Shown here piece after piece: positions 17,700 through 25,797 of a stretch of 64,000 nt of DNA. Both the position numbers and the translations under genes were made by a program. The notes under the pieces are model-generated. The model had not been told where the DNA came from, ran no database searches, and saw only the letters and a list, made by a program, of their open reading frames with translations. The stretch's first letter is position 1; each line of letters begins with the position of its first letter. The stretch is taken from the NCBI GenBank assembly GCA_964447205.1, contig CAYUSB010000018.1, forward strand, positions 84,461 through 148,460, written 5' to 3'. Source of the stretch: JAEUKH01 sp964447205 (GTDB lineage: Bacteria; Myxococcota_A; Polyangia; Polyangiales; Ga0077539).

Positions 17700-18508
17700 A
17701 GGCCCGCTCCCTCTCACGGCCCCGGGCCCTCGCCCTCGGACTCGCCCTCGGGGCCCTCGTCTTGTCGGGAGAGGCCCTCGCTCAGGGGCGCGGAGAGTTT
17801 GACCGTCTCGTACGGTCCGCCGTCACGGCCTACGACGCCGGCGACGGGGCCGCGGCCATCGCCGCCCTGCAGCGGGCCTACGCCATCCGTCCCGTGGCCC
17901 GGCTCCTGTACAACCTCGGAAGGGCCCACGAGCTGAGCAACGACTTCGCCACCGCGGCGGAGTACTACCAGCGGTTCATCAACAGCAACCCGCCCGCCGA
18001 GGCGGCGGCCGTAGCCCGCGAGGCTCTCGGGGTGGCCCAAAGGCGGGCTGCCGAGGCGACCCAGGCCGAGGCCCAACGGCGGGCCGCCGAAGAGGCCGAG
18101 AGGGCTCGGGCGGCCGAAGCTGAACGGGCCCGGGCCGCCGAGGTCGAGAGGGCCCGCGCGGAAGAGGCCGAGCGCGCACGGCGGATGGCGGGCATGACCC
18201 GTCCGCGCGAGGTCACCGCGCCCATGTGGGCCCTGTGGGGCGTGGCGGGTGCGGGGGCGGTGTCAGCCGGCATCCTCGGGGCTCTGGCCCTCAACCAGCA
18301 CAACACCTGGAGCGACAACCACCGGGCCGATGCGCGGGCCGACGCGGCCGACGCGGGGCGCACCCTCGCCCTCGGCACCGACATCGCACTCGGGACGGCC
18401 GTAGTCTCGGGGGTCGTGGGGCTCGTGCTCTACCTCGTGCAGCCGGGCCGGGCTCCGGCCCCTGCCCCCGTGCTAGCGTACGATCCCAACGCCCCGCGGG
18501 CCCCATGA
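17696..18508 (+). CDS. TPR and coiled-coil membrane protein
   Basis: A 270-aa envelope protein. A signal peptide with an Ala-x-Ala cleavage site (about residue 29) leads into TPR-like helices (residues 35-105; YNLGRAHELSNDFATAAEYYQRFI is a clear repeat). Residues 110-165 are a long Ala/Glu/Arg coiled coil, and two hydrophobic helices (about 180-200 and 222-245) anchor the end. The start ATG overlaps the FGE-like stop, and its own stop overlaps the kinase start, both as ATGA. The three products are therefore made together, and this one is placed to link the exported FGE-like protein with the kinase. Confidence 0.82.
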   Translation: MKARSLSRPRALALGLALGALVLSGEALAQGRGEFDRLVRSAVTAYDAGDGAAAIAALQRAYAIRPVARLLYNLGRAHELSNDFATAAEYYQRFINSNPPAEAAAVAREALGVAQRRAAEATQAEAQRRAAEEAERARAAEAERARAAEVERARAEEAERARRMAGMTRPREVTAPMWALWGVAGAGAVSAGILGALALNQHNTWSDNHRADARADAADAGRTLALGTDIALGTAVVSGVVGLVLYLVQPGRAPAPAPVLAYDPNAPRAP

Positions 18509-20235
18509 ACTCCCAGGCAGGCCACCCCTCCCAGCGCAGCGAACCGAGCGTCCCTCTGCTCGACGCCTCGCGCTTCGAGATGCTGGAGGCCATCGGGTCG
18601 GGGGGGATGGGCACGGTGTACCGGGCCTTGCAGCGTTCGGTCGACCGGTATGTGGCGGTGAAGATGCTGGCCCCGGAGCACGCGGCCAACGCCTCGGGGC
18701 TGGGGCGTTTCGTGCGGGAGGCCAACGCCATCGCGCGGCTCAACCACCCCAACATCGTCCAGTTGATTGACTTCGGCCGCGACCCCGCCAGCGGCAACAT
18801 GCTCCTGGTGATGGAGCTCTTGGAGGGCGAGTCGCTGCGGGCCCTGATGCGCCGCGAGCAACGCCTGAGCCCCGACCGGGCCGTGTACGTGGCCGTCCAG
18901 TGCCTCAACGCGTTGCGGGCCGCCCACGCCTCCGGGGTCATCCACCGCGACCTCAAACCCGAGAACATCTTCATCCATCGGGTGGGCGACGACGATCACG
19001 TCAAGGTGCTTGACTTCGGGGTGGCCAAGCTCACCGAGAACGAGGTCGGGGAGAACACTACGCAAGGTTCGCTCGTGGGCACCCTGCGCTACATGGCCCC
19101 CGAGCAGATCGCGGGCGAGACCCCCGACCTGCGCATCGACGTGTACGCCATGGGGATGCTGCTCTACGAGATGCTCACGGGCACGATGCCCTACGACACC
19201 CGCGACCGGTACAACCTCCTGCGGGCCATCATCGCCGACCCCCCGCGGCCCATCCTGGAGGTCGATCCGGGCCTGAGCCCCGACCTGGCCGATGTGGTGA
19301 TGCGGGCCATCGACAAGGGGGCCTCGGCCCGGTGGCAGACCGCCGACGCGTTTCGTCGGGCCCTCATGCCCCACCTGGGAGAGTCCCACGCCCAGATCCA
19401 AAACCTCTCCGACGCCTCGGGGCGCTTCCGTCACCCGGGTTTCGCGGGTCCTCAGGGCGGGGACGTGTCGTCGGGGGTCGTGCGGTCGGGGTCGTTCTCG
19501 GGGCCCTACCCTGCGGGGCCGGGCATGACCCGCTCGGAGCGGCCGCGGCCCCTGTCGGGGGCGTACCCGGGGGCGGGGGCCAATGTCGACTCGGAGGTTC
19601 TGCGGGGGGCCATGCAGCAGGCCATCGCCCCGTCGTCGCCGCATGGGCACACCCTCCAGGCCGAGGCCGCGCCCTCGCGGCTCCCGTGGTTGCTGCTCGG
19701 GGGGGTGGTGGTGCTGGCGCTCCTGGGCGGAGCGGCCCTGCGTCTGGCGACCGGGTCGACCCGCATCGAGGCCGTGCCCGCGGCCCGCGAGCCCGCCCCG
19801 TCGACCACGCGGGTGTTGTCCCCCGCGGCCCCGGTGGCGCCGGTTGCGCCCGTGGTGCCCGTGGTGCCCCAGGGCCCGGCGGTCGCGACGCGGATGGTGC
19901 TTTTGTCGACCACGCCTCCCGGGGCCCGGGTGATCGACCCGCACACCCAGGACGAGCTCTGCGCGCAGACTCCGTGTGCGGTTCCGGTTCCGGCGACGGG
20001 GAATCGGGCGGTGCGGGTGCTGCTTGGGACGGCCTCCCTCGACGCCCTGCTCGAGCCCGGGACCCCCGCCACGGCCCTCGACCTGCGGGCCCTCGTGGCG
20101 GCCACCGACCCGCCCGCGGGACCGCAGGGCGCGACGGCCCCGGCGCGGCGGCGGTCGGGCTCCCGCGGGGGCGGGCGCGAGCGTGAGCGCGAAGACGACA
20201 TCCCGATGCTGCTCCCGTCGGGGGGCGGGGGGTAG
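18505..20235 (+). CDS. Membrane-anchored Ser/Thr protein kinase
   Basis: Hanks-type kinase (576 aa). Kinase domain at about residues 23-290: GSGGMGTV loop, catalytic Lys53 in VAVKML, HRDLKPEN with Asp149, DFG with Asp170, and activation-loop GTLRYMAPEQ. A low-complexity Gly/Ser/Pro linker follows, then one membrane helix (about 391-412) and an outer Pro/Ala/Val-rich region ending in a small PEGA-like beta segment (TRMVLLSTTPPGARV). The C-terminus is Arg/Gly-rich. The active-site residues are intact, so it should phosphorylate Ser/Thr. Gene order and 4-base overlaps tie it to the TPR and FGE-like proteins. Copy 1 of a palindromic repeat starts 5 bases after the stop. Confidence 0.93.
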   Translation: MNSQAGHPSQRSEPSVPLLDASRFEMLEAIGSGGMGTVYRALQRSVDRYVAVKMLAPEHAANASGLGRFVREANAIARLNHPNIVQLIDFGRDPASGNMLLVMELLEGESLRALMRREQRLSPDRAVYVAVQCLNALRAAHASGVIHRDLKPENIFIHRVGDDDHVKVLDFGVAKLTENEVGENTTQGSLVGTLRYMAPEQIAGETPDLRIDVYAMGMLLYEMLTGTMPYDTRDRYNLLRAIIADPPRPILEVDPGLSPDLADVVMRAIDKGASARWQTADAFRRALMPHLGESHAQIQNLSDASGRFRHPGFAGPQGGDVSSGVVRSGSFSGPYPAGPGMTRSERPRPLSGAYPGAGANVDSEVLRGAMQQAIAPSSPHGHTLQAEAAPSRLPWLLLGGVVVLALLGGAALRLATGSTRIEAVPAAREPAPSTTRVLSPAAPVAPVAPVVPVVPQGPAVATRMVLLSTTPPGARVIDPHTQDELCAQTPCAVPVPATGNRAVRVLLGTASLDALLEPGTPATALDLRALVAATDPPAGPQGATAPARRRSGSRGGGREREREDDIPMLLPSGGGG

Positions 20236-20240
20236 CCCTG

Positions 20241-20299
20241 CCCCAGAGCGCGGGTTTGAAACCCGCCCCTACCGAGTCGGAAGACTCAGGCCAGGGAGA
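20241..20299. repeat. REP-like palindromic direct repeat, copy 1
   Basis: A 59-bp unit matching 20705-20763 at all but about four positions. Its core GCGGGTTTGAAACCCGC is a perfect palindrome able to form a hairpin. The unit lies directly after the kinase stop and its last bases (CAGGGAGA) sit 7-9 bases before the ATG at 20308, where they can serve as the ribosome-binding site of that gene. The hairpin could also end kinase transcription, although no U tract follows. Confidence 0.85.
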
Positions 20300-20307
20300 T
20301 ACCAGAC

Positions 20308-20685
20308 ATGCAACGAGTACTCATCGTCGATTACGGCGAACTTCAGGCTGTCAGCATTCCGTTCGACACCCCCTTCACGGTGGCATTTCATCGCTCTCCG
20401 AGCGACACCGCGCCGCCGCTTTCTTTGATCGAGCAAGCTGAGGGCGGCGAGTTCGTGCTCCGGCTTGAGCACTTTGACAGAGACTGTGACGGCGTTGCCA
20501 TTGTAAAAACCAAGGATTGCGAGAACGTCCTTTCGGAACCAGGCTGCGCTTGGGGTTCTGTGGTCAACGTCAGCGATATCGTGCACGCTGTTCTGTGCCG
20601 GGGTAAGATGAAAGTGATCATCACCTGGTGGCAGAGTACCGAGGGATCTGCCCCACAGGTGGTCATTTTTCAGCGTCAGGAGTGA
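20308..20685 (+). CDS. Orphan protein between direct repeats
   Basis: A 125-aa soluble protein with no family I recognise. It reads as a compact alpha/beta or beta-rich domain with four Cys (CDG, DCEN, GCAW, LCRG) and a Trp pair near the end (ITWWQS), and has no signal peptide. Codon use is clearly less GC-biased than in the kinase upstream (many A/T-ending codons), which points to acquisition. It is bracketed by two copies of a 59-bp palindromic repeat, and its Shine-Dalgarno GGGAG comes from the upstream copy. The arrangement suggests a small mobile cassette. Confidence 0.6.
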   Translation: MQRVLIVDYGELQAVSIPFDTPFTVAFHRSPSDTAPPLSLIEQAEGGEFVLRLEHFDRDCDGVAIVKTKDCENVLSEPGCAWGSVVNVSDIVHAVLCRGKMKVIITWWQSTEGSAPQVVIFQRQE

Positions 20686-20704
20686 TCGACTTCATCCTGC
20701 GCTT

Positions 20705-20763
20705 CCCCAGAGGGCGGGTTTGAAACCCGCCCCTACCGAGTTGGAAGATTCAGACCAGGGAGA
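20705..20763. repeat. REP-like palindromic direct repeat, copy 2
   Basis: Second copy of the unit at 20241-20299, in the same orientation, with palindrome GGCGGGTTTGAAACCCGCC at 20713-20731. No start codon follows it closely, unlike copy 1. The two copies bracket the 125-aa orphan gene with 405 bases between them. Differences between copies are a few transitions, so they are not brand new. Confidence 0.85.
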
Positions 20764-21522
20764 ATCACGAGACAGGGCTGCAACCAGGGTCTCTGAAGTC
20801 GCCGTAGAGGCGTATTTCAAACAAGCCATCTGGATTCGTGCACCGGATCCGACGTCACGCCCGCTTCCGCGCGCCCCTCTCCCTCCCGGGAAAGGGTCTC
20901 CGCAGGTCGAAGAGTCGATTACATTTGTTAGGATCTCCGGAAGACGTCTGCAACACATAGCAACCCCGCAGGGGCGGAGTCCCTCGCCCGGGAGGACTGA
21001 GGTTTACCCACGGATTCTTCTTGCTCTGTCGGCGTGGAAGCGAATCGGTGCCCCCGAGCTACAGCGACGGCCAGCACCCGACGGCCCTCACCCAATACTG
21101 TTCGCACGTCACCCATCTACCCTCTCCCGTGACCGGGAGAGGGTACGGTTGTACCGTAAGAATAGAGTAGGTGAGCCGATATGCCACTGCTCCTTCGATT
21201 TTCATGACAGGAGGGAACCCTCTCCCGGTTACGGGAGAGGGTAGATGGGTAACGCACGAACAGGATGGGGTGAGGGCCGTCGGGCCTGGCGCCATCCTCC
21301 ACGATCTGGGCACGATTTCGCGCGACGCAGGACGCGGCCGATCCGTAAGGAGCCTCTCGGCCGGGGAGGGATGCCGAACGCAGCCAAACGCAAGACATTT
21401 CCGTGGATAAACCTCAGCCCGGGAGGGAGAGGGACGCGCGGCAGCGAGGGTGAGGTTCCCCCCCCTTCCCCCACGCCGGTGTCGCCCGGCCCCGGCTTCT
21501 GCTAGGCATCGCCCACCGTCTG
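20764..21522. other. Non-coding repeat-rich stretch
   Basis: About 760 bases with no believable gene. Frames through it encode Pro/Arg/Ser-rich strings produced by repeated 'ccctctccc' and 'gggagaggg' blocks. It contains a strong inverted repeat (21077-21284) plus weaker mirrored segments: the bases around 20992-21015 reappear reversed near 21396-21423, and a 'cctctccctcccggg' block at about 20875 reappears reversed at about 21417-21431. It is lower in GC than the flanks. It looks like nested or decayed short repeat elements, and probably also holds the WD40 gene promoter near its right end. Confidence 0.7.
21077..21284. repeat. 67-bp inverted repeat with internal hairpins
   Basis: Left arm 21077-21143 and right arm 21218-21284 are reverse complements at about 61 of 67 positions, separated by 74 bases. 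Each arm ends inward with its own small palindrome (CCCTCTCCCG-x4-CGGGAGAGGG type). The whole can fold into a long cruciform or transcript hairpin. Size and shape fit a MITE-like or REP-pair element with no coding capacity. No target-site duplication was found by eye. Confidence 0.8.
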
Positions 21523-23979
21523 ATGGCTCCCCCCTCCCCTTCGCGGCGCTCTGGCGCCACCGTGGTCCTCGGCCTCGTCGCGGGCACCCTCGGCTTCGTC
21601 AACCTCCTGCAAGCCCTGCGGGCCTGGGACGTCGAGGGCAACACCCGCAACCTCGCCGCCGACGCGGTCCGGGTCGAGCGCGCTGGCCACGGGGGCCGAC
21701 TCGCCCGCACCCCGGGCTTCGGCGCCGAAGCCCTCGCCCTCGCCCTCGAATCCGCCACCGAACCCACCCGCCGCGGTCAACGCGCCTCGGCCACCCTCTT
21801 CGAAGGCCTCGCCGCCGCCACCATGGCCGCCGCGGGCGAGGTGGTCATGCGCGGACACACTGGCCCCGTCCACGCCCTCGCGGCCTCCCGCGACGGCGCT
21901 CGGGTCCTCTCCGGCGGGGCAGACGGCACCGTGCGGGTCTGGGACGGCGCCACGGGGGCCCTCCTCGAGACCCTCCAGGCACACACCGGCCCCGTCCTCG
22001 GGGTCGCCCTCTCCGCCGACGCCACCGCCGCCGCGAGCGTAGGCGCAGACCGCCGACTGCACCTGTGGGCCCTCGGGCGCGGGGCCGCCCGGTCCGTCGC
22101 AGCGCCCATGGCCCACGACGACCTGCCCACCCTCGTGCGCATGGCCGACGACGGGGCGACCGTGCTCACCGCCGGCCGCGACCACCGGGCCCGCCTCTGG
22201 AATGCCCGCACCGGAGCCCCCGGCCCCACCCTCGACACCGTCGCAGGCTGGGTCGAGTCCGCCGCCCTCTCCCCCGACGGAACCCGCGTGCTCACCGGCG
22301 GGGCCGACAACCTCGTGCGGGTCTGGGACGCCCGCTCCGGGGCCTCGCTCCACACCCTTACGGGACACACCGCGGGGGTCCTCTCGGTGTCCTTCGTGGG
22401 CGACGGGAGCCGCGTCCTCTCCGGGGGCCGCGACCGCTCGGCCCGCCTGTGGAACCTCGCCGACGGCACCGCCCGCACCCTGGAGGGCCCGCGGGGTACG
22501 GTGCGTTTCGCCCTCGCCGACCCCGCCGCCACGCGGATCGTGACCGCAGGCAGCGACGGCCTCCCCATGCTCTGGGAGGTCGAGGGGGCGAGGCTCTACG
22601 CCACCCTCGGGGGCCACGCCGACGGCATCACCGACGCCCGGCTCCTCGACCGCGGCCGCACCGTACTCACCGCCTCGTCCGACGGAACCCTACGCCGCTG
22701 GAGCGTCGAGACAGGTCAACCGATGGACGTTCTGCGCGGGCACATCGGCCCCGTCCGGGCCCTGGCGGTGGGCGAAGGAGCCGACGGAGACGGACCCGAC
22801 GGAGACGGACCGGCCGTCTTCTCCGCGGGCGACGACGGGACCGTACGGCGCTGGCTCCCGCGATGCGACGCCGCCGTGGCGGTGCTCCGGGGCCATCACG
22901 AACCCCTGTGCACTGTGACCTTTTCGCCCGACGGGCGTCGGGTTCTCAGCGGGGCCTGGGACGGAGACGGGCGCCTGTGGGCCCTGCCTGAAGGGACCCC
23001 CGTGGCCACCCTGGAGGGTCACGAAGACCGGGTCTTCGCGGCGACGTTTTCGCCCGACGGTCGACGCATCGTGACCGGGAGCGCCGACCAGCGGGCCCGT
23101 CTCTGGTCGTCCGACGGGGGCTTCGAGCGCTCGCTCCCGGGCCACGCGGGCTGGGTCTTCTCCGCCGTCTGGTCGCCCGACGGGGCCCACCTCGCCACGG
23201 CCAGCGTCGACGGCACCGCCCGCCTCTGGAACGCCCGCGGCGGAGCCCACGAACGCACCCTCACGGGTCACGCGGGCCCCCTCCGGGCCCTGGCCTTCAG
23301 CCCCAACGGGACCCGCCTCGCCACCGCCGGGGTCGACGGGACGGCCCGGGTCTGGGACGTGGCCACGGGGCGGTCTCTGAGCGTCCTGCGGGGCCATCGT
23401 GGGGCCGTCAACGCCCTGGCCTGGGCCCCCGAAGGGTTTCGCCTCCTCACCGCGGGAGAAGACGGCACGGGGAGGTTGTACGACGCCGTCACGGGACGAC
23501 CCCTCGCCGAGCTGGCCGACGACCCCGCCCGCCCGCCGGGGCCGTTGACCGCGGCCCGGTTTGCACCCACCGGACCCTTCCTGGTCCTGGCTTCGGAGGA
23601 CGGGGCCGCACGGGTCTACAACGCCACCAGCGCCCGGCACCTGGCTACGCTTCGGGGGCACCTCGGGGCCGTGCTCGACGCGCGGTTCTCGCCCGACGGG
23701 GCCCACGTCGCGACCGTAAGCGCCGACGGGACGGCGCGGCTCTGGGTCGGGACCACGGGAGACCCCCTGGCCGTCTATGCCGGTCACCGCGGGGCTGTAC
23801 GGACCCTGAGTTTTTCGCCCGACGGAGACCTCCTGGCCACCGGGGGGGACGACGGGGTGGTGCGGGTGGTTCCGGCTTCGTTGCGGGGGTTTGTGGCGCG
23901 GGGGTGCGGGCTGTTGCGGGGCCCCGCGGCGCGGACTCTGCGCGCGGGCTGCGACCGGGCCCGGGCCGCCCGCCCCTGA
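21523..23979 (+). CDS. Membrane-anchored 16-repeat WD40 protein
   Basis: An 818-aa protein. Residues about 12-30 form a single membrane helix (VVLGLVAGTLGFVNLLQAL). A helical linker with an ESAT/ALALESAT-type segment follows. From about residue 108 to 790 there are about 16 WD repeats, most with the GH-x-G-V start and D-G-T-(V/A)-R-(V/L)-W end. Sixteen blades would make two propellers. Unlike many myxobacterial WD40 proteins it has no kinase, TIR or caspase domain. The C-terminus holds two Cys (GCGLLRG, AGCDRAR). A DGDGP duplication inserts between repeats 8 and 9. Likely a periplasmic or cytoplasmic scaffold; topology is not certain. Confidence 0.88.
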   Translation: MAPPSPSRRSGATVVLGLVAGTLGFVNLLQALRAWDVEGNTRNLAADAVRVERAGHGGRLARTPGFGAEALALALESATEPTRRGQRASATLFEGLAAATMAAAGEVVMRGHTGPVHALAASRDGARVLSGGADGTVRVWDGATGALLETLQAHTGPVLGVALSADATAAASVGADRRLHLWALGRGAARSVAAPMAHDDLPTLVRMADDGATVLTAGRDHRARLWNARTGAPGPTLDTVAGWVESAALSPDGTRVLTGGADNLVRVWDARSGASLHTLTGHTAGVLSVSFVGDGSRVLSGGRDRSARLWNLADGTARTLEGPRGTVRFALADPAATRIVTAGSDGLPMLWEVEGARLYATLGGHADGITDARLLDRGRTVLTASSDGTLRRWSVETGQPMDVLRGHIGPVRALAVGEGADGDGPDGDGPAVFSAGDDGTVRRWLPRCDAAVAVLRGHHEPLCTVTFSPDGRRVLSGAWDGDGRLWALPEGTPVATLEGHEDRVFAATFSPDGRRIVTGSADQRARLWSSDGGFERSLPGHAGWVFSAVWSPDGAHLATASVDGTARLWNARGGAHERTLTGHAGPLRALAFSPNGTRLATAGVDGTARVWDVATGRSLSVLRGHRGAVNALAWAPEGFRLLTAGEDGTGRLYDAVTGRPLAELADDPARPPGPLTAARFAPTGPFLVLASEDGAARVYNATSARHLATLRGHLGAVLDARFSPDGAHVATVSADGTARLWVGTTGDPLAVYAGHRGAVRTLSFSPDGDLLATGGDDGVVRVVPASLRGFVARGCGLLRGPAARTLRAGCDRARAARP

Positions 23980-24030
23980 GGAGGGGGATTGACTCTGCCA
24001 CCGTTCGGGGCGAGCGTCCCGGTCACCGCC

Positions 24031-25032
24031 ATGACACAGACCGCAATCCTTGGGGTGGGCCACTACGTGCCCTCGCGCGTCGTCACCAACCACGACCTCG
24101 CCAAGATGTTCGCCACCAGCGACGAGTGGATCGTCCAGCGCAGCGGGATCCGCGAGCGCCGCTTCATCGAGCACGACGGGATCGGCCCGAGCGACCTCGC
24201 CGTCCCCGCCGCCCAGATGGCCTGCGCGCGGGCCGGGGTCGAGGTCTCCGAGATCGACGCCATCATCTTCGCGACCCTCTCGCCCGACGTGTTCTTCCCC
24301 GGGTCGGGGTGTTTCCTCGGGCACAAGCTCGGCCTCAAGGGCGTGCCCGCCCTCGACGTGCGCAACCAGTGCTCGGGGTTCCTCTACGGCCTGTCCGTAG
24401 CCGACGCCTGGATCCGCTGCGGGATGTACCGCAGGGTCCTCCTGGTGGGGGCCGAGGTGCACTCGACGGGGCTCGACTTCAGCGACGCCGGCCGCGACGT
24501 GGCCGTCCTCTTCGGCGACGGAGCCGGGGCCGTGGTCCTCGGGCCGACCGAGGTGGAAGGCCGGGGGGTTCACTCGGTGGTGATCCATGCCGACGGGGCG
24601 GGGGCCCAGGACCTCTGGATCGAGGCCCCGGCCTCGCGCTCGGCCCCCGACCGCCTCACCTCGGCCATGCTCGACGAGCGCCGCCACTTCCCCCAGATGA
24701 ACGGCAAGCAGGTCTTCCGCTGGGCCACCGACAAGATGCCCGAGGCCTCCCACGAGGCCCTGGCCAGGGCCGGGCGCACCCTCGGCCAGGTCGACCTCTT
24801 CGTGCCCCACCAGGCCAACCTCCGCATCAACGAGTACGTGGCCCGCAAGCTCGACCTGCCCATGGAGAAGGTCGTCACCACCCTCGACCGGTACGGAAAC
24901 ACCACCGCGGCCTCGATCCCCCTGTCCCTCTCCGAGGCCTGGGGCGACGGACGGGCCAAAGAGGGCAACACCCTCCTCTTCGCCGCCTTCGGCTCGGGCT
25001 ACACCTGGGGCGCCGCGGTCGTCACCCTGTAG
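24031..25032 (+). CDS. FabH-like beta-ketoacyl-ACP synthase III
   Basis: Thiolase-fold condensing enzyme (333 aa, normal FabH length). The catalytic triad is intact: Cys114 in NQCSGFLYGL, His260 in PHQANLRI, and Asn290 in YGNTTAASIPL. The start TAILGVGHYVPSRVVTN and the SDEWI..RSGIRER block are typical. FabH starts fatty-acid synthesis by joining acetyl- or branched acyl-CoA to malonyl-ACP; related enzymes work in secondary metabolism or long-chain olefin and ketone synthesis. There are no fab genes alongside (no acpP, fabD or fabG), so a specialised role is possible. ATG 24031 is chosen because homology starts there. It converges with the PHP phosphatase gene, 3 bases apart. Confidence 0.92.
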   Translation: MTQTAILGVGHYVPSRVVTNHDLAKMFATSDEWIVQRSGIRERRFIEHDGIGPSDLAVPAAQMACARAGVEVSEIDAIIFATLSPDVFFPGSGCFLGHKLGLKGVPALDVRNQCSGFLYGLSVADAWIRCGMYRRVLLVGAEVHSTGLDFSDAGRDVAVLFGDGAGAVVLGPTEVEGRGVHSVVIHADGAGAQDLWIEAPASRSAPDRLTSAMLDERRHFPQMNGKQVFRWATDKMPEASHEALARAGRTLGQVDLFVPHQANLRINEYVARKLDLPMEKVVTTLDRYGNTTAASIPLSLSEAWGDGRAKEGNTLLFAAFGSGYTWGAAVVTL

Positions 25033-25035
25033 TCG

Positions 25036-25797
25036 TCACCCCCCGCGGTTGCCCGGCTTCTTGTCGCCCGGCGCCACGGCGGCCGCGTCGAGCACCCTCC
25101 GCGGCCCGTCGACCCACAAGCGCCGCACCCCGTCGGCCCCGACCAGGCGCTCAAGCACCCCGAGGGCCTCCTGAAGTACGGGGACATCCGCGGGTTTGTG
25201 CGCGTCGGAGCACGCGGCCACGTACTTGCCCGCCGCGAGGAACCGCGTGGCCGCAGCCTGGGCCCGCCGCCCGTAGGCCCCGACCAGGGACATCGTGTCG
25301 AGGACGGGCCACACCCCGGCCCCGAGGAGCTCTTCGAGGCGCTCGTCGCTCTGCTGGATGGGGACATACCGCTCAGGGTGGGCCAGAACGGGACGAACCC
25401 CCGATCGGGCCATCCGCCAGAGCTGGAGCTCGATCCGCAGGGGGATGGCGTCGTACGCGAACTCGACCAGGGCCGCCCCCCCGCCTGGGTACGTCAGGGC
25501 CTCGCCCCGGGCCAGGAGGTCGCGCAGGACGTCGTCAAACATATGCTCCCCCGCGAGCTCGAGGTGGGGCAGCGGGGTGCCCGCAGCCCGGGCCGCGTCG
25601 AGGGCAACCCCGAGCACCGCGTGGGCGGCCGCGCGGGAGGCCTGGCGGTTGTCCCACACCCCCGGGCGCACGTGGGGAGTGGCCACCACGGTCTCGATCC
25701 CGAGCGAACGTAGCCCCGCGAGCAGGCTCACTCCCTCCTCCGCGGTGCGGACCCCGTCGTCGATCCCGGGCAGGGGGTGGCAGTGCAGGTCGATCAT
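25036..25797 (-). CDS. CpsB/CapC-like PHP-domain phosphatase
   Basis: PHP-fold metallophosphatase of 253 aa. Metal ligands are visible in order: DLHCHPLPGIDDG at the N-terminus, ATPHVRPG, LELAGEH, LAHPERY and CSDAHKP. This is the pattern of the CpsB/Wzb-like manganese-dependent tyrosine phosphatases that act on capsule-assembly kinases. No capsule genes are adjacent. Instead its start overlaps the stop of a hybrid histidine kinase by 4 bases (ATGA), so the two are made together. The C-terminal tail GDKKPGNRGG is disordered. Enzyme class is firm; substrate is open (protein phosphotyrosine or a small phosphoester). Confidence 0.87.
   Translation of the reverse strand: MIDLHCHPLPGIDDGVRTAEEGVSLLAGLRSLGIETVVATPHVRPGVWDNRQASRAAAHAVLGVALDAARAAGTPLPHLELAGEHMFDDVLRDLLARGEALTYPGGGAALVEFAYDAIPLRIELQLWRMARSGVRPVLAHPERYVPIQQSDERLEELLGAGVWPVLDTMSLVGAYGRRAQAAATRFLAAGKYVAACSDAHKPADVPVLQEALGVLERLVGADGVRRLWVDGPRRVLDAAAVAPGDKKPGNRGG

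Noticed and set aside
20713..20731. tRNA T-loop-like GGTTTGAAACCC
   Set aside because: No acceptor stem, anticodon arm or CCA-end context around either copy; it is a simple palindrome.
20720..21244. 174-codon plus-strand frame through the repeat patch
   Set aside because: It starts inside repeat copy 2 and its residues come from the palindromes; strings such as PHPILFARHPSTLSRDRERV are a known artefact of translating these repeats.
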